A stretch of DNA of 64,000 nt. Source: Clostridiales bacterium. GTDB lineage: Bacteria; Bacillota; Clostridia; Christensenellales; CAG-138. The notes under the pieces are model-generated. The model was not told where the DNA came from and did not search any database. It saw only the letters and a program-made list of their open reading frames with translations. The translations under genes were made by a program, and so were the position numbers. The DNA lies in the NCBI GenBank assembly GCA_004554165.1, contig SFNQ01000020.1:13473-77472 (forward strand), written 5' to 3'. Shown here in pieces: positions 26,725 to 35,267 of this stretch. Numbering within the stretch: position 1 is the stretch's first letter; each line of letters begins with the position of its first letter.

Positions 26725-26746
26725 GTTATTTTTTTGAAAAAATAAC
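26725..26746. promoter_or_regulatory. 22-bp palindrome over the transcription start, probable operator
   Basis: GTTATTTTTTT, G, then AAAAAATAAC: an almost perfect AT-rich dyad that begins about 4 bases after the predicted start of transcription. A metal-dependent repressor (Fur or DtxR type) would fit a metal importer, but the sequence is not a textbook Fur box. Confidence 0.5.
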
Positions 26747-26758
26747 GTTGAGGAACGG

Positions 26759-27829
26759 ATGGTAGGCATGGAAAGAATTCGAAACCGCAAAGGAAGGGAA
26801 CCGGGGGCGCAGCGCGCAGGCCTTCGTCCCGTTCGCATGCTGTTTTTTCTCGCGGCAATTCTTCTGGTCATCTTTCTCCTCTCTTTTTCGATCGGGCGGT
26901 ACGGCGTACCGGCGGATCAGGTTCTTCGGATTCTGTTCTCCCGCATTTTTCACCTTCCCATTGCCGAGACCTGGACGTCGGAAATGGAAACTGTGGTCAT
27001 CAACATTCGGCTGCCCCGGATTCTGCTGGCCTGCCTTGTGGGCTGCTCGCTCTCCGCAGCCGGCGCCTCCTATCAGGGTGTTTTTCAAAATCCGATGGCG
27101 GCGCCGGATATCCTCGGCGCATCCAGCGGCGCAGCTTTTGGCGCGGCGCTGGCCATTCTGTTCGGCGCGGCCAGCGGTATGATTACGCTTTCCGCCTTCC
27201 TGTTCAGCATGATTACGGTTCTCGCGGTTTTCCTGATTGCGCAGCGCGCGCCGGGAGCCCGCGTGGTCAACCTGATTCTTGCCGGCATCATGATCAGCTC
27301 CCTGTTCACTGCCGGGACATCCTATATTAAACTGGTGGCCGACCCCACAAACCAGCTGCCGCAGATCACCTACTGGCTCATGGGCAGTCTTTCCGGGGCA
27401 AGGCTTCGGGACATCGGCTTTGTAGCGCTTCCTCTGGCGCTGGGTCTCGTCCCCCTGCTCCTTCTGCGCTGGCAGATCAATATTCTGACGCTGGGCGACG
27501 AGGAGGCGCGCACGCTTGGCATCAACACCAATCGGCTGCGTCTCATCGTTATCGTCTGTTCCACGCTTGTCACGGCGGCCAGCGTTTCCGTTTCCGGCAT
27601 GATCGGCTGGGTCGGGCTTGTGATTCCGCACCTGTGCCGCAAGCTGGTGGGCAGCAACTACCGCTATCTCATGCCCGCCACCTATCTTGGCGGCGCGGCA
27701 TTTTTGCTGCTGGTGGACAACCTATCCAGGAATCTGCTGGCCGTTGAGATTCCCATCGGTATTCTGACCGCCTTTATCGGCGCGCCGTTTTTCATCTACC
27801 TGATTTGCAGACGGGAGAAGACGCTGTGA
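26759..27829 (+). CDS. FecCD-family ABC importer permease
   Basis: 356 residues, about ten hydrophobic helices starting at residue 27. Family signatures include ISIRLPR-like VINIRLPRILLACLVG, SAAGASYQGVFQNPMA, PDILGASSGAAFGAAL and the coupling region GWVGLVIPHLCRKLVG. These type II importers carry metal chelates, haem or cobalamin, and some (MolBC) carry molybdate or tungstate. Two starts are possible, 26759 and 26768; GAGGAA lies 3 or 12 bases before them. First gene of a six-gene operon. Confidence 0.92.
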   Translation: MVGMERIRNRKGREPGAQRAGLRPVRMLFFLAAILLVIFLLSFSIGRYGVPADQVLRILFSRIFHLPIAETWTSEMETVVINIRLPRILLACLVGCSLSAAGASYQGVFQNPMAAPDILGASSGAAFGAALAILFGAASGMITLSAFLFSMITVLAVFLIAQRAPGARVVNLILAGIMISSLFTAGTSYIKLVADPTNQLPQITYWLMGSLSGARLRDIGFVALPLALGLVPLLLLRWQINILTLGDEEARTLGINTNRLRLIVIVCSTLVTAASVSVSGMIGWVGLVIPHLCRKLVGSNYRYLMPATYLGGAAFLLLVDNLSRNLLAVEIPIGILTAFIGAPFFIYLICRREKTL

Positions 27830-28599
27830 GCATTGTTGTTGAAAAACTGAGCTTTTCCTACTGCACGCGGCCTGTACTCCAGGACGTGAGCTTCTCCGCG
27901 GAGAATGGCCGGCTTGTGGCAGTGCTGGGGCCAAACGGCGTCGGCAAGACAACGCTCTTCCGCTGTATCCTCGGCCTGCAGCGCGGCTATACGGGCAGCA
28001 TACGGATTGACGGCGCGGACGCCCGCCAGCTCTCGGCCCGGGAACTGGCGCACCGGGTTGCCTATATCCCCCAGATTCACGCGCAGGCCTTCGGCTTTTC
28101 GGTGCTCGATATGGTCTTGATGGGCACAAGCCACGCCCTCTCCCCCCTCTCCGTACCAAAGCAGGGGGAAACCGACGCGGCCATGGCGGCGTTGGAGCGG
28201 CTGGGCATTGCGAAGCTTGCGGCAAAAAACTTTAACCATTTGTCCGGCGGCGAGCAGCAGCTGACGCTGATTGCCCGGGCGCTGGCACAGAACGCCCGAA
28301 CGCTGCTGATGGATGAACCCACCGCTTCTCTCGACTACGGGAACCAGGCGCATGTGCTCTCCGCGGTGCGCGCGCTGGCCGCCGAGGGATACACGGTCGT
28401 CATGTCCACCCACAATCCGCAGCAGGCCGTCTTTTATGCAGATCTGGCGCTGGCGCTTTTTGAGGGCAGCGTGGCAGCATACGGCGCGCCCAGCGAGGTT
28501 ATGGACGCCGCGCTCATCGAGCGCCTGTACCAGATGCGTATTCATTTGATCGCAACGGAGCAGGGCCCGGTCATCGTGCCCGCAGTTGAGAGGGAGTAG
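27826..28599 (+). CDS. ABC importer ATP-binding protein, FecE type
   Basis: 257 residues from a GTG (27826) that overlaps the permease stop as GTGA; CGGGAG is upstream. Walker A GPNGVGKTT, Q-loop IPQIHAQ, signature LSGGEQQL, Walker B LLMDEPTASLD, switch His in STHNPQQ. It drives the FecCD permease. Confidence 0.92.
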   Translation: MSIVVEKLSFSYCTRPVLQDVSFSAENGRLVAVLGPNGVGKTTLFRCILGLQRGYTGSIRIDGADARQLSARELAHRVAYIPQIHAQAFGFSVLDMVLMGTSHALSPLSVPKQGETDAAMAALERLGIAKLAAKNFNHLSGGEQQLTLIARALAQNARTLLMDEPTASLDYGNQAHVLSAVRALAAEGYTVVMSTHNPQQAVFYADLALALFEGSVAAYGAPSEVMDAALIERLYQMRIHLIATEQGPVIVPAVERE

Positions 28600-28604
28600 A
28601 GCCC

Positions 28605-29360
28605 ATGTTTGTCTGGAGCGAAGAAAAAATCCGTTTTTTAAAGGATGCGTCGGAGTATACGCCCTTTAACGACGCCCTCGCGGCCCGCATCGCGCCGCAT
28701 CTGCCCCCCAATGCGCACCTTCTGGACGCGGGCTGTGGGCTCGGCTATCTTTCTCTGGCGCTTGCTCCATACTGCGCCAGAGTGACCGCAATGGACGTTT
28801 CCGAAAATGCGCTGGCCGTGCTGCGCGAAAACATTGCTCTGTCGGGGGTGAGGAATATCGATGTGCGCGAGGGCGATGTATTTCATTTGCCGGAGGATTG
28901 CCGGTTCGACGCCATGGTATTCTGCTTTTTCGGCAGCGTTTCGGAAACGCTGGGCTGCATCCGCCGGCATTGCCGCGGCAAGGCTGTTCTATTGAAAAAG
29001 AACTGGCAGACCCACCGCTTTACGCTGCGGGAAACGCCGCTTGCGCGCTTCACCTTCGCCCAGACCTGCGCGGAGCTGCGGGCGCTTGGCGTTCCCCATG
29101 AAAGCAGCACCTTTTTCCTTGACATGGGGCAGCCCTTCCGGACGCCGGAGGATGCGGCGGCTTTCTTCCGAATGAATCGCCGCTCTGCCGCGCCGGATGC
29201 GATTACTGTTTCCGAAGTTTCCGACCGTCTCACCAAAACGGGAGACAGCAGGTTTCCCTACTATCTCCCCGCTGAACGTCCCGTCGGAATGATTCTCATC
29301 AATGCAAAGGTACTGCCCGATGCTCTTAATACGAATTCAAAGGAGGAAGTGTTATCATGA
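28605..29360 (+). CDS. Class I SAM-dependent methyltransferase
   Basis: 251 residues. Motif I LLDAGCGLGYLSLAL (about 39-53), an acidic end of strand 2 in VTAMDVSENAL, and VREGDVFHLPEDCRFD as motif II/III. The C-terminal third has no match I recognise. It lies 5 bases after the ATPase and overlaps the binding-protein gene by 4, so it is a fixed part of the importer operon. The substrate is unknown; methylating a metallophore or a pterin-related molecule are both only guesses. Confidence 0.85.
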   Translation: MFVWSEEKIRFLKDASEYTPFNDALAARIAPHLPPNAHLLDAGCGLGYLSLALAPYCARVTAMDVSENALAVLRENIALSGVRNIDVREGDVFHLPEDCRFDAMVFCFFGSVSETLGCIRRHCRGKAVLLKKNWQTHRFTLRETPLARFTFAQTCAELRALGVPHESSTFFLDMGQPFRTPEDAAAFFRMNRRSAAPDAITVSEVSDRLTKTGDSRFPYYLPAERPVGMILINAKVLPDALNTNSKEEVLS

Positions 29361-30505
29361 AAAAACGTATCACAGCCTGTTTCCTTGCCCTCATCTTTCT
29401 GATCGGTTGCCTTGCCTGCGCGCAGCCGCAGACGCAGCAGAGCACTCAGGTCACCTCGTCGCCCGAGCTTACCGACGCGCCCGCGGCCACGGACGCGCCC
29501 GCAGAGCCGGAGCCAGCGGCCCCCGAAACCGTTTCGTTTACGGATTCCATCGGGCGCACCGTCACGGTTCCGGCCAAAATTGAAAAAATCGCCGTTTCCG
29601 GTCCGCTGGCACAGATCGTTCTCTTTGCGCTCTGCCCGGACAAATTCGTTGGCATTGCCAACGCCTGGGATGTCTCTGCGGCGCAATTCCTCACAGCGGA
29701 ATACTATAACCTGCCCGAGCTCGGCCAGTTCTATGGCGGCAAGGGCGAACTGAATCTGGAGACCCTGCTGGCCAGCGGCGCACAGGTGGTCATCGACGTG
29801 GGCGAGCCCAAAGACTCCGCCGTATCGGATCTGGACGCCCTGCAGGAACAGACCGGCCTCCCCTTTGTTCATGTTTCCGCGTCCATCGCAACCATGGGCG
29901 ACGCTTACCGCAAGCTGGGAGAGCTTCTCGGCCTGGAGGATGAGGCGGAGACGCTCGCCGCCTACTGCGACGACACCTATGCGCGCACCCAGAGCATTGC
30001 GCAAAGCGTGGAGAAGGCGAACCTGCTCTACATCACCGGCGATCAGGGCCTGAACGTCATCGCGCAGAACAGCTACCACGCCGAAATCATCGATCTGCTG
30101 TCCAACAATCTTGCGGTTGTGGACGATCCCTCCAGCAAGGGAACCGGCAACGAGGTGGACATGGAGCAGATTCTCAAATGGAATCCCGATGTGATCCTTT
30201 TCGCGCCGGGAAGCATCTATGCAACCGTTGCGGACGATCCCGTCTGGCAGCAGGTTACGGCCATCAAAAACGGCGCGTATTACGAGGTTCCGCAGGGGCC
30301 CTACAACTGGATGGGATTCCCCCCCTCCGTGCAGCGCTATCTCGGCATGATGTGGATGGCGCAGCTCCTCTATCCCGAAACCGCACAGTATGATCTCTAT
30401 GCCGAGACGGCAAACTATTTTAAGATGTTTTATCATTGCGATCTGACGCAGGAGCAGTTTGACGCGCTCGTGCAAAATTCCATCGGCAACCAGCCCGCAG
30501 CATAA
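29357..30505 (+). CDS. FecB-type ABC substrate-binding lipoprotein
   Basis: 382 residues. Signal peptide with lipobox LACA (Cys at about 21), a Thr/Pro/Ala/Glu linker, then the helical-backbone binding fold: FTDSIGRTVTVPAKIEKIAV, LETLLASGAQVVID, QILKWNPDVILFAPG. The end has PYNWMGFPPSVQRYLGMMW, a variant seen in metal-type binders. AGGAGGAA precedes the start at 8 bases. It captures the substrate for the permease and ATPase upstream; the neighbouring XdhC suggests a molybdenum, tungsten or related ligand. Confidence 0.9.
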   Translation: MKKRITACFLALIFLIGCLACAQPQTQQSTQVTSSPELTDAPAATDAPAEPEPAAPETVSFTDSIGRTVTVPAKIEKIAVSGPLAQIVLFALCPDKFVGIANAWDVSAAQFLTAEYYNLPELGQFYGGKGELNLETLLASGAQVVIDVGEPKDSAVSDLDALQEQTGLPFVHVSASIATMGDAYRKLGELLGLEDEAETLAAYCDDTYARTQSIAQSVEKANLLYITGDQGLNVIAQNSYHAEIIDLLSNNLAVVDDPSSKGTGNEVDMEQILKWNPDVILFAPGSIYATVADDPVWQQVTAIKNGAYYEVPQGPYNWMGFPPSVQRYLGMMWMAQLLYPETAQYDLYAETANYFKMFYHCDLTQEQFDALVQNSIGNQPAA

Positions 30506-30515
30506 GGAGAGGTTC

Positions 30516-31550
30516 ATGAAAGCCCTGTTTACCGCAATTCGCGATGCGCTTTCCGGCGGCGGCGACGTCGTTCTCAGCAGCATCATCGCCAGCTCCGGCT
30601 CCACGCCCCGCGGCAGCGGCGCAAAGCTGGCCCTCTTTGCCGACGGTTCCACCAAGGGGACCGTCGGCGGCGGGGCTGTGGAATTTGAAAGCATCAAGCT
30701 GGCAAAAAAAGCGATGTCGGAGCGCGCGGCCTTTTCCCACGGCTTCAATCTCACCAAGAACCAGACCGCTGACATCGGCATGATCTGCGGCGGGCAGGTT
30801 GTGGTCTACTTTCAGTATTTTGCCGGCGGCGACCCGGCGGCCATCCGTCTGTTCGACGGTATCGTATCCCTGTTCGACCGGCACGAGAACGCCTGGCTTG
30901 TCACGGAGATCCGGGACGGCGGCGTACAGCGCATGGACGCCTGCCTGCAGGATGGCAAGCCGCTCTTTGGCAGCGGCATTTCTCAGGAGATGCTCCTGCC
31001 GCTGCTCCGCTCCCGGGCGATGCTGCTTGAGGGGCAGCCCGGCTATTTTGTGGAGCCGCTGACCCGCGCCGAAACCGTCTACGTCTTCGGCGGCGGTCAC
31101 GTTTCGCAGGAGCTTGTGCCCCTGCTCTCCCATGTCGGCTTTGCCACGGTCGTATTCGAGGACCGCGAGGCCTTCGCGGATCCTGCGCTCTTTCCGGGCT
31201 GCGTGCGCACGGTGGTGGGCCCGTTTGCCGCGTTTGAAAAGCAGCTCAAGATCACTTGCAGCGACTATATCGTCATCATGACGCGCGGACATCAGGCGGA
31301 CTTTGAGGTGCTCCATCAGGCGCTCCGGACCGAAGCCAGCTATATCGGCGTCATCGGCAGCCGGCACAAGATTGCTATTACCAACCAGCGGCTCATCGAC
31401 GCCGGCATCCCGGAGGCCGCGCTCTCGCGTATTCACACGCCCATCGGCCTGCCCATCGGCGCGGAAACGCCGGCGGAGATCGCGGTCAGCATTGCGGCGG
31501 AACTCATCGCTCACCGCGCAAAACACACGGAGGAATACAAGCATGGCTGA
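30516..31550 (+). CDS. XdhC/CoxI-family protein
   Basis: 344 residues from ATG 30516 (AAGGAGAGG upstream). N-terminal XdhC_CoxI domain with IIASSGSTPRGSGAKLAL and GTVGGGAVEFE; C-terminal Rossmann domain with VYVFGGGHVSQEL and YIGVIGSRHK. XdhC proteins bind molybdenum cofactor, help insert the terminal sulfur and deliver it to molybdenum hydroxylases. No hydroxylase gene is in this window. It lies 10 bases after the binding protein and overlaps the NTPase gene by 8. Confidence 0.9.
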   Translation: MKALFTAIRDALSGGGDVVLSSIIASSGSTPRGSGAKLALFADGSTKGTVGGGAVEFESIKLAKKAMSERAAFSHGFNLTKNQTADIGMICGGQVVVYFQYFAGGDPAAIRLFDGIVSLFDRHENAWLVTEIRDGGVQRMDACLQDGKPLFGSGISQEMLLPLLRSRAMLLEGQPGYFVEPLTRAETVYVFGGGHVSQELVPLLSHVGFATVVFEDREAFADPALFPGCVRTVVGPFAAFEKQLKITCSDYIVIMTRGHQADFEVLHQALRTEASYIGVIGSRHKIAITNQRLIDAGIPEAALSRIHTPIGLPIGAETPAEIAVSIAAELIAHRAKHTEEYKHG

Positions 31551-32112
31551 ACCACGGCATATTCTGCTCTGCGGCGCCCGCGGCGTCGGCAAAAGCACCC
31601 TGATACAAAAACTCCTTGCCTCCTGTACAAGGCCGGTTTCCGGCTTTCTCACAAAGCGCCTCGCGCCGGACGAAACCGGGTTTCACCCGATCTACATTCA
31701 CCCCGCCGGGCTTGCCGAAGCCCAGCGGAAGTACAGCGCCCGGAACCTGATCGGCACCTGCGATTCCCGCGTTCATAACGTTTTTCCCGAGGTGTTCGAC
31801 GGCCTTGGGGTGCAGTACCTGACGGCAGCCCGGCCCGACAGCGTCATTGTCATGGACGAGCTGGGCTTTATGGAGTCACAGGCCAGTCTCTTTACCGGGG
31901 AGGTGCTTCGCGCGCTGGATGGAAGCATTCCCGTCATCGCCGCAGTGAAGGACCGCACGGACATTCCCTTTTTAAACGCGGTTCGTGCGCATAAAAACGC
32001 GACGGTCTATTCCATCGACGCGGAAAACCGCGACGCCCTGTACGAGCGCCTTCTGCCAATTCTCCGCGCCTGGAACGGGGAAGGCTGTCCAAAGCAGCAA
32101 CCCTCCCAATAA
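31543..32112 (+). CDS. P-loop NTPase of the THEP1/NTPase_1 type
   Basis: 189 residues from ATG 31543 with GGAGG upstream. Walker A GARGVGKST (10-18), GFLTKRL as in NTPase_1 proteins, and a Walker B-like SVIVMDELGFME. This family sits beside XdhC in several Clostridia selenium/molybdenum hydroxylase loci; its role there is unproven, perhaps nucleotide handling for cofactor maturation. Last gene of the operon, followed by the terminator at 32203-32248. Confidence 0.82.
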   Translation: MAEPRHILLCGARGVGKSTLIQKLLASCTRPVSGFLTKRLAPDETGFHPIYIHPAGLAEAQRKYSARNLIGTCDSRVHNVFPEVFDGLGVQYLTAARPDSVIVMDELGFMESQASLFTGEVLRALDGSIPVIAAVKDRTDIPFLNAVRAHKNATVYSIDAENRDALYERLLPILRAWNGEGCPKQQPSQ

Positions 32113-32202
32113 AGCGATGGCCGGGACGATGTCCCCCCCGCCGGCCAGTTGGGACCGCGCCGCGCCTGTGTGGGATTGATGGAAGCGGCGCCCCGGACAG
32201 CA

Positions 32203-32248
32203 GCGGACGGCACGGAAACGTTCTGTGCCGTCCGCATCTTTCTTTTTT
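32203..32248 (+). terminator. Intrinsic terminator of the metal importer/XdhC operon
   Basis: Perfect 11-bp stem, GCGGACGGCAC (32203-32213) with GTGCCGTCCGC (32225-32235), followed by ATCTTTCTTTTTT. Confidence 0.85.
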
Positions 32249-32411
32249 GGGCTCACCCTTTCGATCCGGCCCGTCGAACAAAGAACGCCTTGGGACGTTT
32301 CTGCTTTTCGTCGCCGAAATTCCCTCCAATACGCCCTGCGTTGCCCGGTTCTGACCTTATCCCATTTCTCTGATACATGTTTTTAGCACCCCATTTGGCC
32401 ACCCCCCAGTT

Positions 32412-32468
32412 TTTCACAATGCGGAATGTATTTTCTGCATTATGATACTGACTTTCCGTATTACGAAA
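32412..32468 (+). promoter_or_regulatory. Three phased IclR-type operator-like sites upstream of the BMP transporter
   Basis: Sites with 6-3-6 spacing start every 21 bases: TTTCACAATGCGGAA (32412-32426), TTCTGCATTATGATA (32433-32447), TTCCGTATTACGAAA (32454-32468). The outer two match the TTCCGC-N3-GCGGAA dyad found upstream of the deaminase gene at 10 and 11 of 12 positions, counting base-pairing variants; the middle one is a half site. Confidence 0.5.
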
Positions 32469-32476
32469 CTTTTTGC

Positions 32477-32505
32477 TTGCCGCGGCGCTCCGTTTGCGTT
32501 ATCGT
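32477..32505 (+). promoter_or_regulatory. Weak candidate promoter of the BMP transporter operon
   Basis: TTGCCG (32477-32482), 17 bases, TATCGT (32500-32505), 8 bases after the last operator. Poor match to consensus, as expected for an activator-dependent promoter; other pairings are possible. Confidence 0.35.
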
Positions 32506-32979
32506 TATTATCATAAGATACAGTGCAATCTGGCAGGGTTGCGGGGCTGCGACACCGATTGATCGGGAAATTCCAACCGCTACGCGCTTTCGACCAGGAA
32601 AACACAGGACAGTAGTACGGCACAAGACGGACCGAATTGCGCCAGAACGGCATTTCAGGCAACAACGCCCACTGCCCCGCAACAGCTTAAAAGGCCTTTG
32701 CGCCGCATCGTTTGCAGAATACGGAACATGCAAGCGGAAACTCCTACCCCTGGTTAAAAAAGACCCTCCCTCCAAAATGGCTTTGACCCGAAAGAATTTT
32801 CCGGGCGCTTTATTATTAAGAAGCGCCCCAGCCCACGCTAATCCACCCAATAAAACCCTGCCTCCCTTCCCGTGATCGTTCCCCCCAACCCGATGCGGGA
32901 CGCAACAGCCACCAAAGATTCCAACGCTCTGTCAATGGGCGTTCGGATAAAAGGAAACAGAACAAGGAGGATTTGCGAA

Positions 32980-34047
32980 ATGAAAAAGATACTCGTTTGG
33001 CTGCTTGTAATGGCCATGGTCTTCGCGCTCGTCGGCTGCGGCAAGAGCGCAGAGCCCGCGACCGAAGCGCCCACGACCGAAGCGCCCGCCGGGGCTGCCC
33101 CAGCGCCGGCAAGCGGCAAGGACCCGAAGGACATGAAGATTGTTGCGCTCCTGCCCGGCACCATCACGGATAACGGCTGGAACTTCATCTGCTACGACGC
33201 GCTGAAGTCCATCTGCAACGAGTACATGGACGGCAAGGAACCGGAATACATCGAGAACATCGCTGTTTCCGATATGGCCGGCTACATCCGTCAGTACGGC
33301 GAGGATGGATATGACATGGTCATCATCCATGGCGCGCAGTTTGAAGCGGCCGCCGTTGAGAACGCGCCCCTTTATCCCGAGACCAAGTTCTGCCTGTCCT
33401 ACGGCTTTAAGATTGACGGCTCCACGGATCAGAACATCAAGGCAATCGACAACCTGGCATATGTTGGCCCGGTGGGCATGGGCGTTGCGATCGGCGGCAT
33501 CATGGGCATTCTGACCGACTCCAACAAGGTGGTCTTCCTGGGCGGCATGGATACCCCCGCCATCTCGGATATCACCAGCGGCATCGTTCCCGGCGTCAAG
33601 CTGACCAACCCCGACGCAACGGCAACCACCGAGTACCTCGGCACGCTGACCGACCAGGACAAGGCGCGGGAAGCCGCCAAGGCCTACATCGACCAGGGCT
33701 ACGACGTGGTCTGCGCCTCTGCCAACAGCGCGCAGCTGGGCTGCCTCTGGGCCGCTCAGGATGCGGGCGTCTACGCCCTCGGCTTCAACAGCGATCAGTA
33801 CAGCATTGCGCCGGATGCGGTGGTTCTCTCCGTCATGCGCAACTACACCATGATCTACAAGGACGTGTTCGATAAGCTGGTTGCCGGCGAGTGGACCTCC
33901 GGCAAGGTCGCCTATGAACTCAATCAGGGCGGCACCCTCGTGTCCGAATGGCACGGCTGGGACGAGAAGCTCCCCAAGGAGAAGGTTGACGCCATCAATG
34001 AGTTTCTCGCCAAACTGTTCAACGGCGAGTACGAGGGACAGTATTGA
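32980..34047 (+). CDS. BMP-family substrate-binding lipoprotein (nucleoside/nucleobase importer)
   Basis: 355 residues from ATG 32980, with AAGGAGG 9 bases upstream. Lipobox LVGC (Cys about 20), an Ala/Pro/Thr/Glu linker, then the Bmp fold: MKIVALLPGTITDNGWNF, YGEDGYDMVIIHGAQF, VCASANSAQLGCLWAAQDAG, GFNSDQYSIAPDAVV. PnrA/BmpA-type proteins bind purine or pyrimidine nucleosides, some bind nucleobases. The downstream cytosine-deaminase-like enzyme suggests a nucleobase or related N-heterocycle. Confidence 0.92.
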   Translation: MKKILVWLLVMAMVFALVGCGKSAEPATEAPTTEAPAGAAPAPASGKDPKDMKIVALLPGTITDNGWNFICYDALKSICNEYMDGKEPEYIENIAVSDMAGYIRQYGEDGYDMVIIHGAQFEAAAVENAPLYPETKFCLSYGFKIDGSTDQNIKAIDNLAYVGPVGMGVAIGGIMGILTDSNKVVFLGGMDTPAISDITSGIVPGVKLTNPDATATTEYLGTLTDQDKAREAAKAYIDQGYDVVCASANSAQLGCLWAAQDAGVYALGFNSDQYSIAPDAVVLSVMRNYTMIYKDVFDKLVAGEWTSGKVAYELNQGGTLVSEWHGWDEKLPKEKVDAINEFLAKLFNGEYEGQY

Positions 34048-34078
34048 TCGAGAGCCGGTAGCGGTTTGAGATAACGAC

Positions 34079-34110
34079 ACGGCGGCCTTGCCTCTGTGCA
34101 GGACCGCCGT
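34079..34110 (+). other. Intercistronic hairpin after the binding-protein gene
   Basis: ACGGCGG (34079-34085) pairs with CCGCCGT (34104-34110); no T-run. Likely limits read-through or protects the 3' end, so that the binding protein is made in excess over the permeases. Confidence 0.5.
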
Positions 34111-34161
34111 CTGTGCTTTAGGGGAGTTCTTTCTCCGGACAGACCTGAAAGTTGAGAGAAC

Positions 34162-35256
34162 ATGAAAAAAAGCGATTCTACAAAATTGAAAGCCACGATG
34201 GACGGCGTACTGCGGCAGTGCCTCGTGTCGGTCTCCGCAGTCATCGTCGCCATTCTGCTTGGCATGCTGCTGATCCTGCTGATGGGCAAAAATCCCATCG
34301 TGGCCTTCAGCGCGCTGCTGCAGGGTGCGTTTGGCAGCATGAATTCCTTCGCGGAAACGCTGGTGAAGGTCACGCCGCTGCTGTTCACCGGCATCAGCTA
34401 TGCGCTGGCCAACCGCTGCGGCCTGACCAACCTGGGCATGGAAGGCCAGATGTATATGGGCGCTCTGGCTGCGGCAGCGGTGGGTATCTTTGTTGAGGTT
34501 CCGGCAGCGCTTCACATCCCGCTTTGCATCCTCGCCGGCTTTATCGGCGGCGGCCTGTGGGGCCTTCTCGCCGGCTGGCTGAAGGTGAAGTTTGGCGCGT
34601 CTGAGATCATCACCACCGTCATGCTCAACACCATCGCCATCTATTTCATCGAGTTCATGGTCACGGATCCTGCGCGCATGATGGAGCCCGGCGGAGTCAG
34701 CGGCCAGTCCAGCCCGCTGACGGACAGCGCAAAGCTCTCCATCCTGCTCCCGAATACGCGCGCGCACTGGGGCATCATGATCGGACTGCTCTGCATCGTG
34801 CTGTTCTGGCTGTTCCTCTGGCGCAGCAAGAAGGGTTACGAGGTTCGCGTGTCCGGCTTTAACATGCAGGCTGCCGCCTATTCCGGCATCAACACCAGCC
34901 GCAACATCCTCCTCGTGATGCTCCTTGCGGGCGGCGTCGCAGGCCTTGCGGGCGCCAGCGAGGTTATGGGCGTTCAGGGCCGCCTGTATGCGGGCTTCTC
35001 CCCGGGATACGGTTTCGACGGCATCGCCGTTGCGCTCATCGGTATGAACTCGCCCATCGGCATCATCTTTGGCGCGCTGCTGTTCGGCGCATTCCGCGCA
35101 GGCGGCAACCGCATGCAGATGAAGGCCTATGTGCCCTTCTCGATTGTAAACGTCATCCAGGCAATCGTCATCTTTGCCGTGGTGGCAAGCCAGATGCTGC
35201 TTGAGATCTGGAGCGAACGCCAGCTCAAAAAGCAGCCGAAGCAGCAGGACGCGTGA
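34162..35256 (+). CDS. ABC importer permease 1, nucleoside/simple-sugar type
   Basis: 364 residues, about nine helices from residue 21. Family block YALANRCGLTNLGMEGQMYMGA and FGASEIITTVMLNTIAIYFI are those of NupP/BmpC-type permeases. Pairs with the next gene to form the heterodimeric pore. Confidence 0.92.
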   Translation: MKKSDSTKLKATMDGVLRQCLVSVSAVIVAILLGMLLILLMGKNPIVAFSALLQGAFGSMNSFAETLVKVTPLLFTGISYALANRCGLTNLGMEGQMYMGALAAAAVGIFVEVPAALHIPLCILAGFIGGGLWGLLAGWLKVKFGASEIITTVMLNTIAIYFIEFMVTDPARMMEPGGVSGQSSPLTDSAKLSILLPNTRAHWGIMIGLLCIVLFWLFLWRSKKGYEVRVSGFNMQAAAYSGINTSRNILLVMLLAGGVAGLAGASEVMGVQGRLYAGFSPGYGFDGIAVALIGMNSPIGIIFGALLFGAFRAGGNRMQMKAYVPFSIVNVIQAIVIFAVVASQMLLEIWSERQLKKQPKQQDA

Positions 35257-35267
35257 GGAGGTAGCAA

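Larger units (their letters stand above)
26145..26758. other. Long intergenic region with terminator, promoter and palindrome
   Basis: 614 bases with no convincing gene. It holds the terminator 26256-26290, a GC-rich middle without recognisable structure, and the promoter and dyad described below. Confidence 0.55.
32113..32979. other. Long intergenic region with terminator, operators and a long leader
   Basis: 867 bases. No gene is credible. It contains the terminator 32203-32248, three 21-bp-phased operator-like sites (32412-32468), a weak promoter and a leader of about 460 bases with a hairpin near 32803-32828 (GGGCGCTT / AAGCGCCC). Confidence 0.5.
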
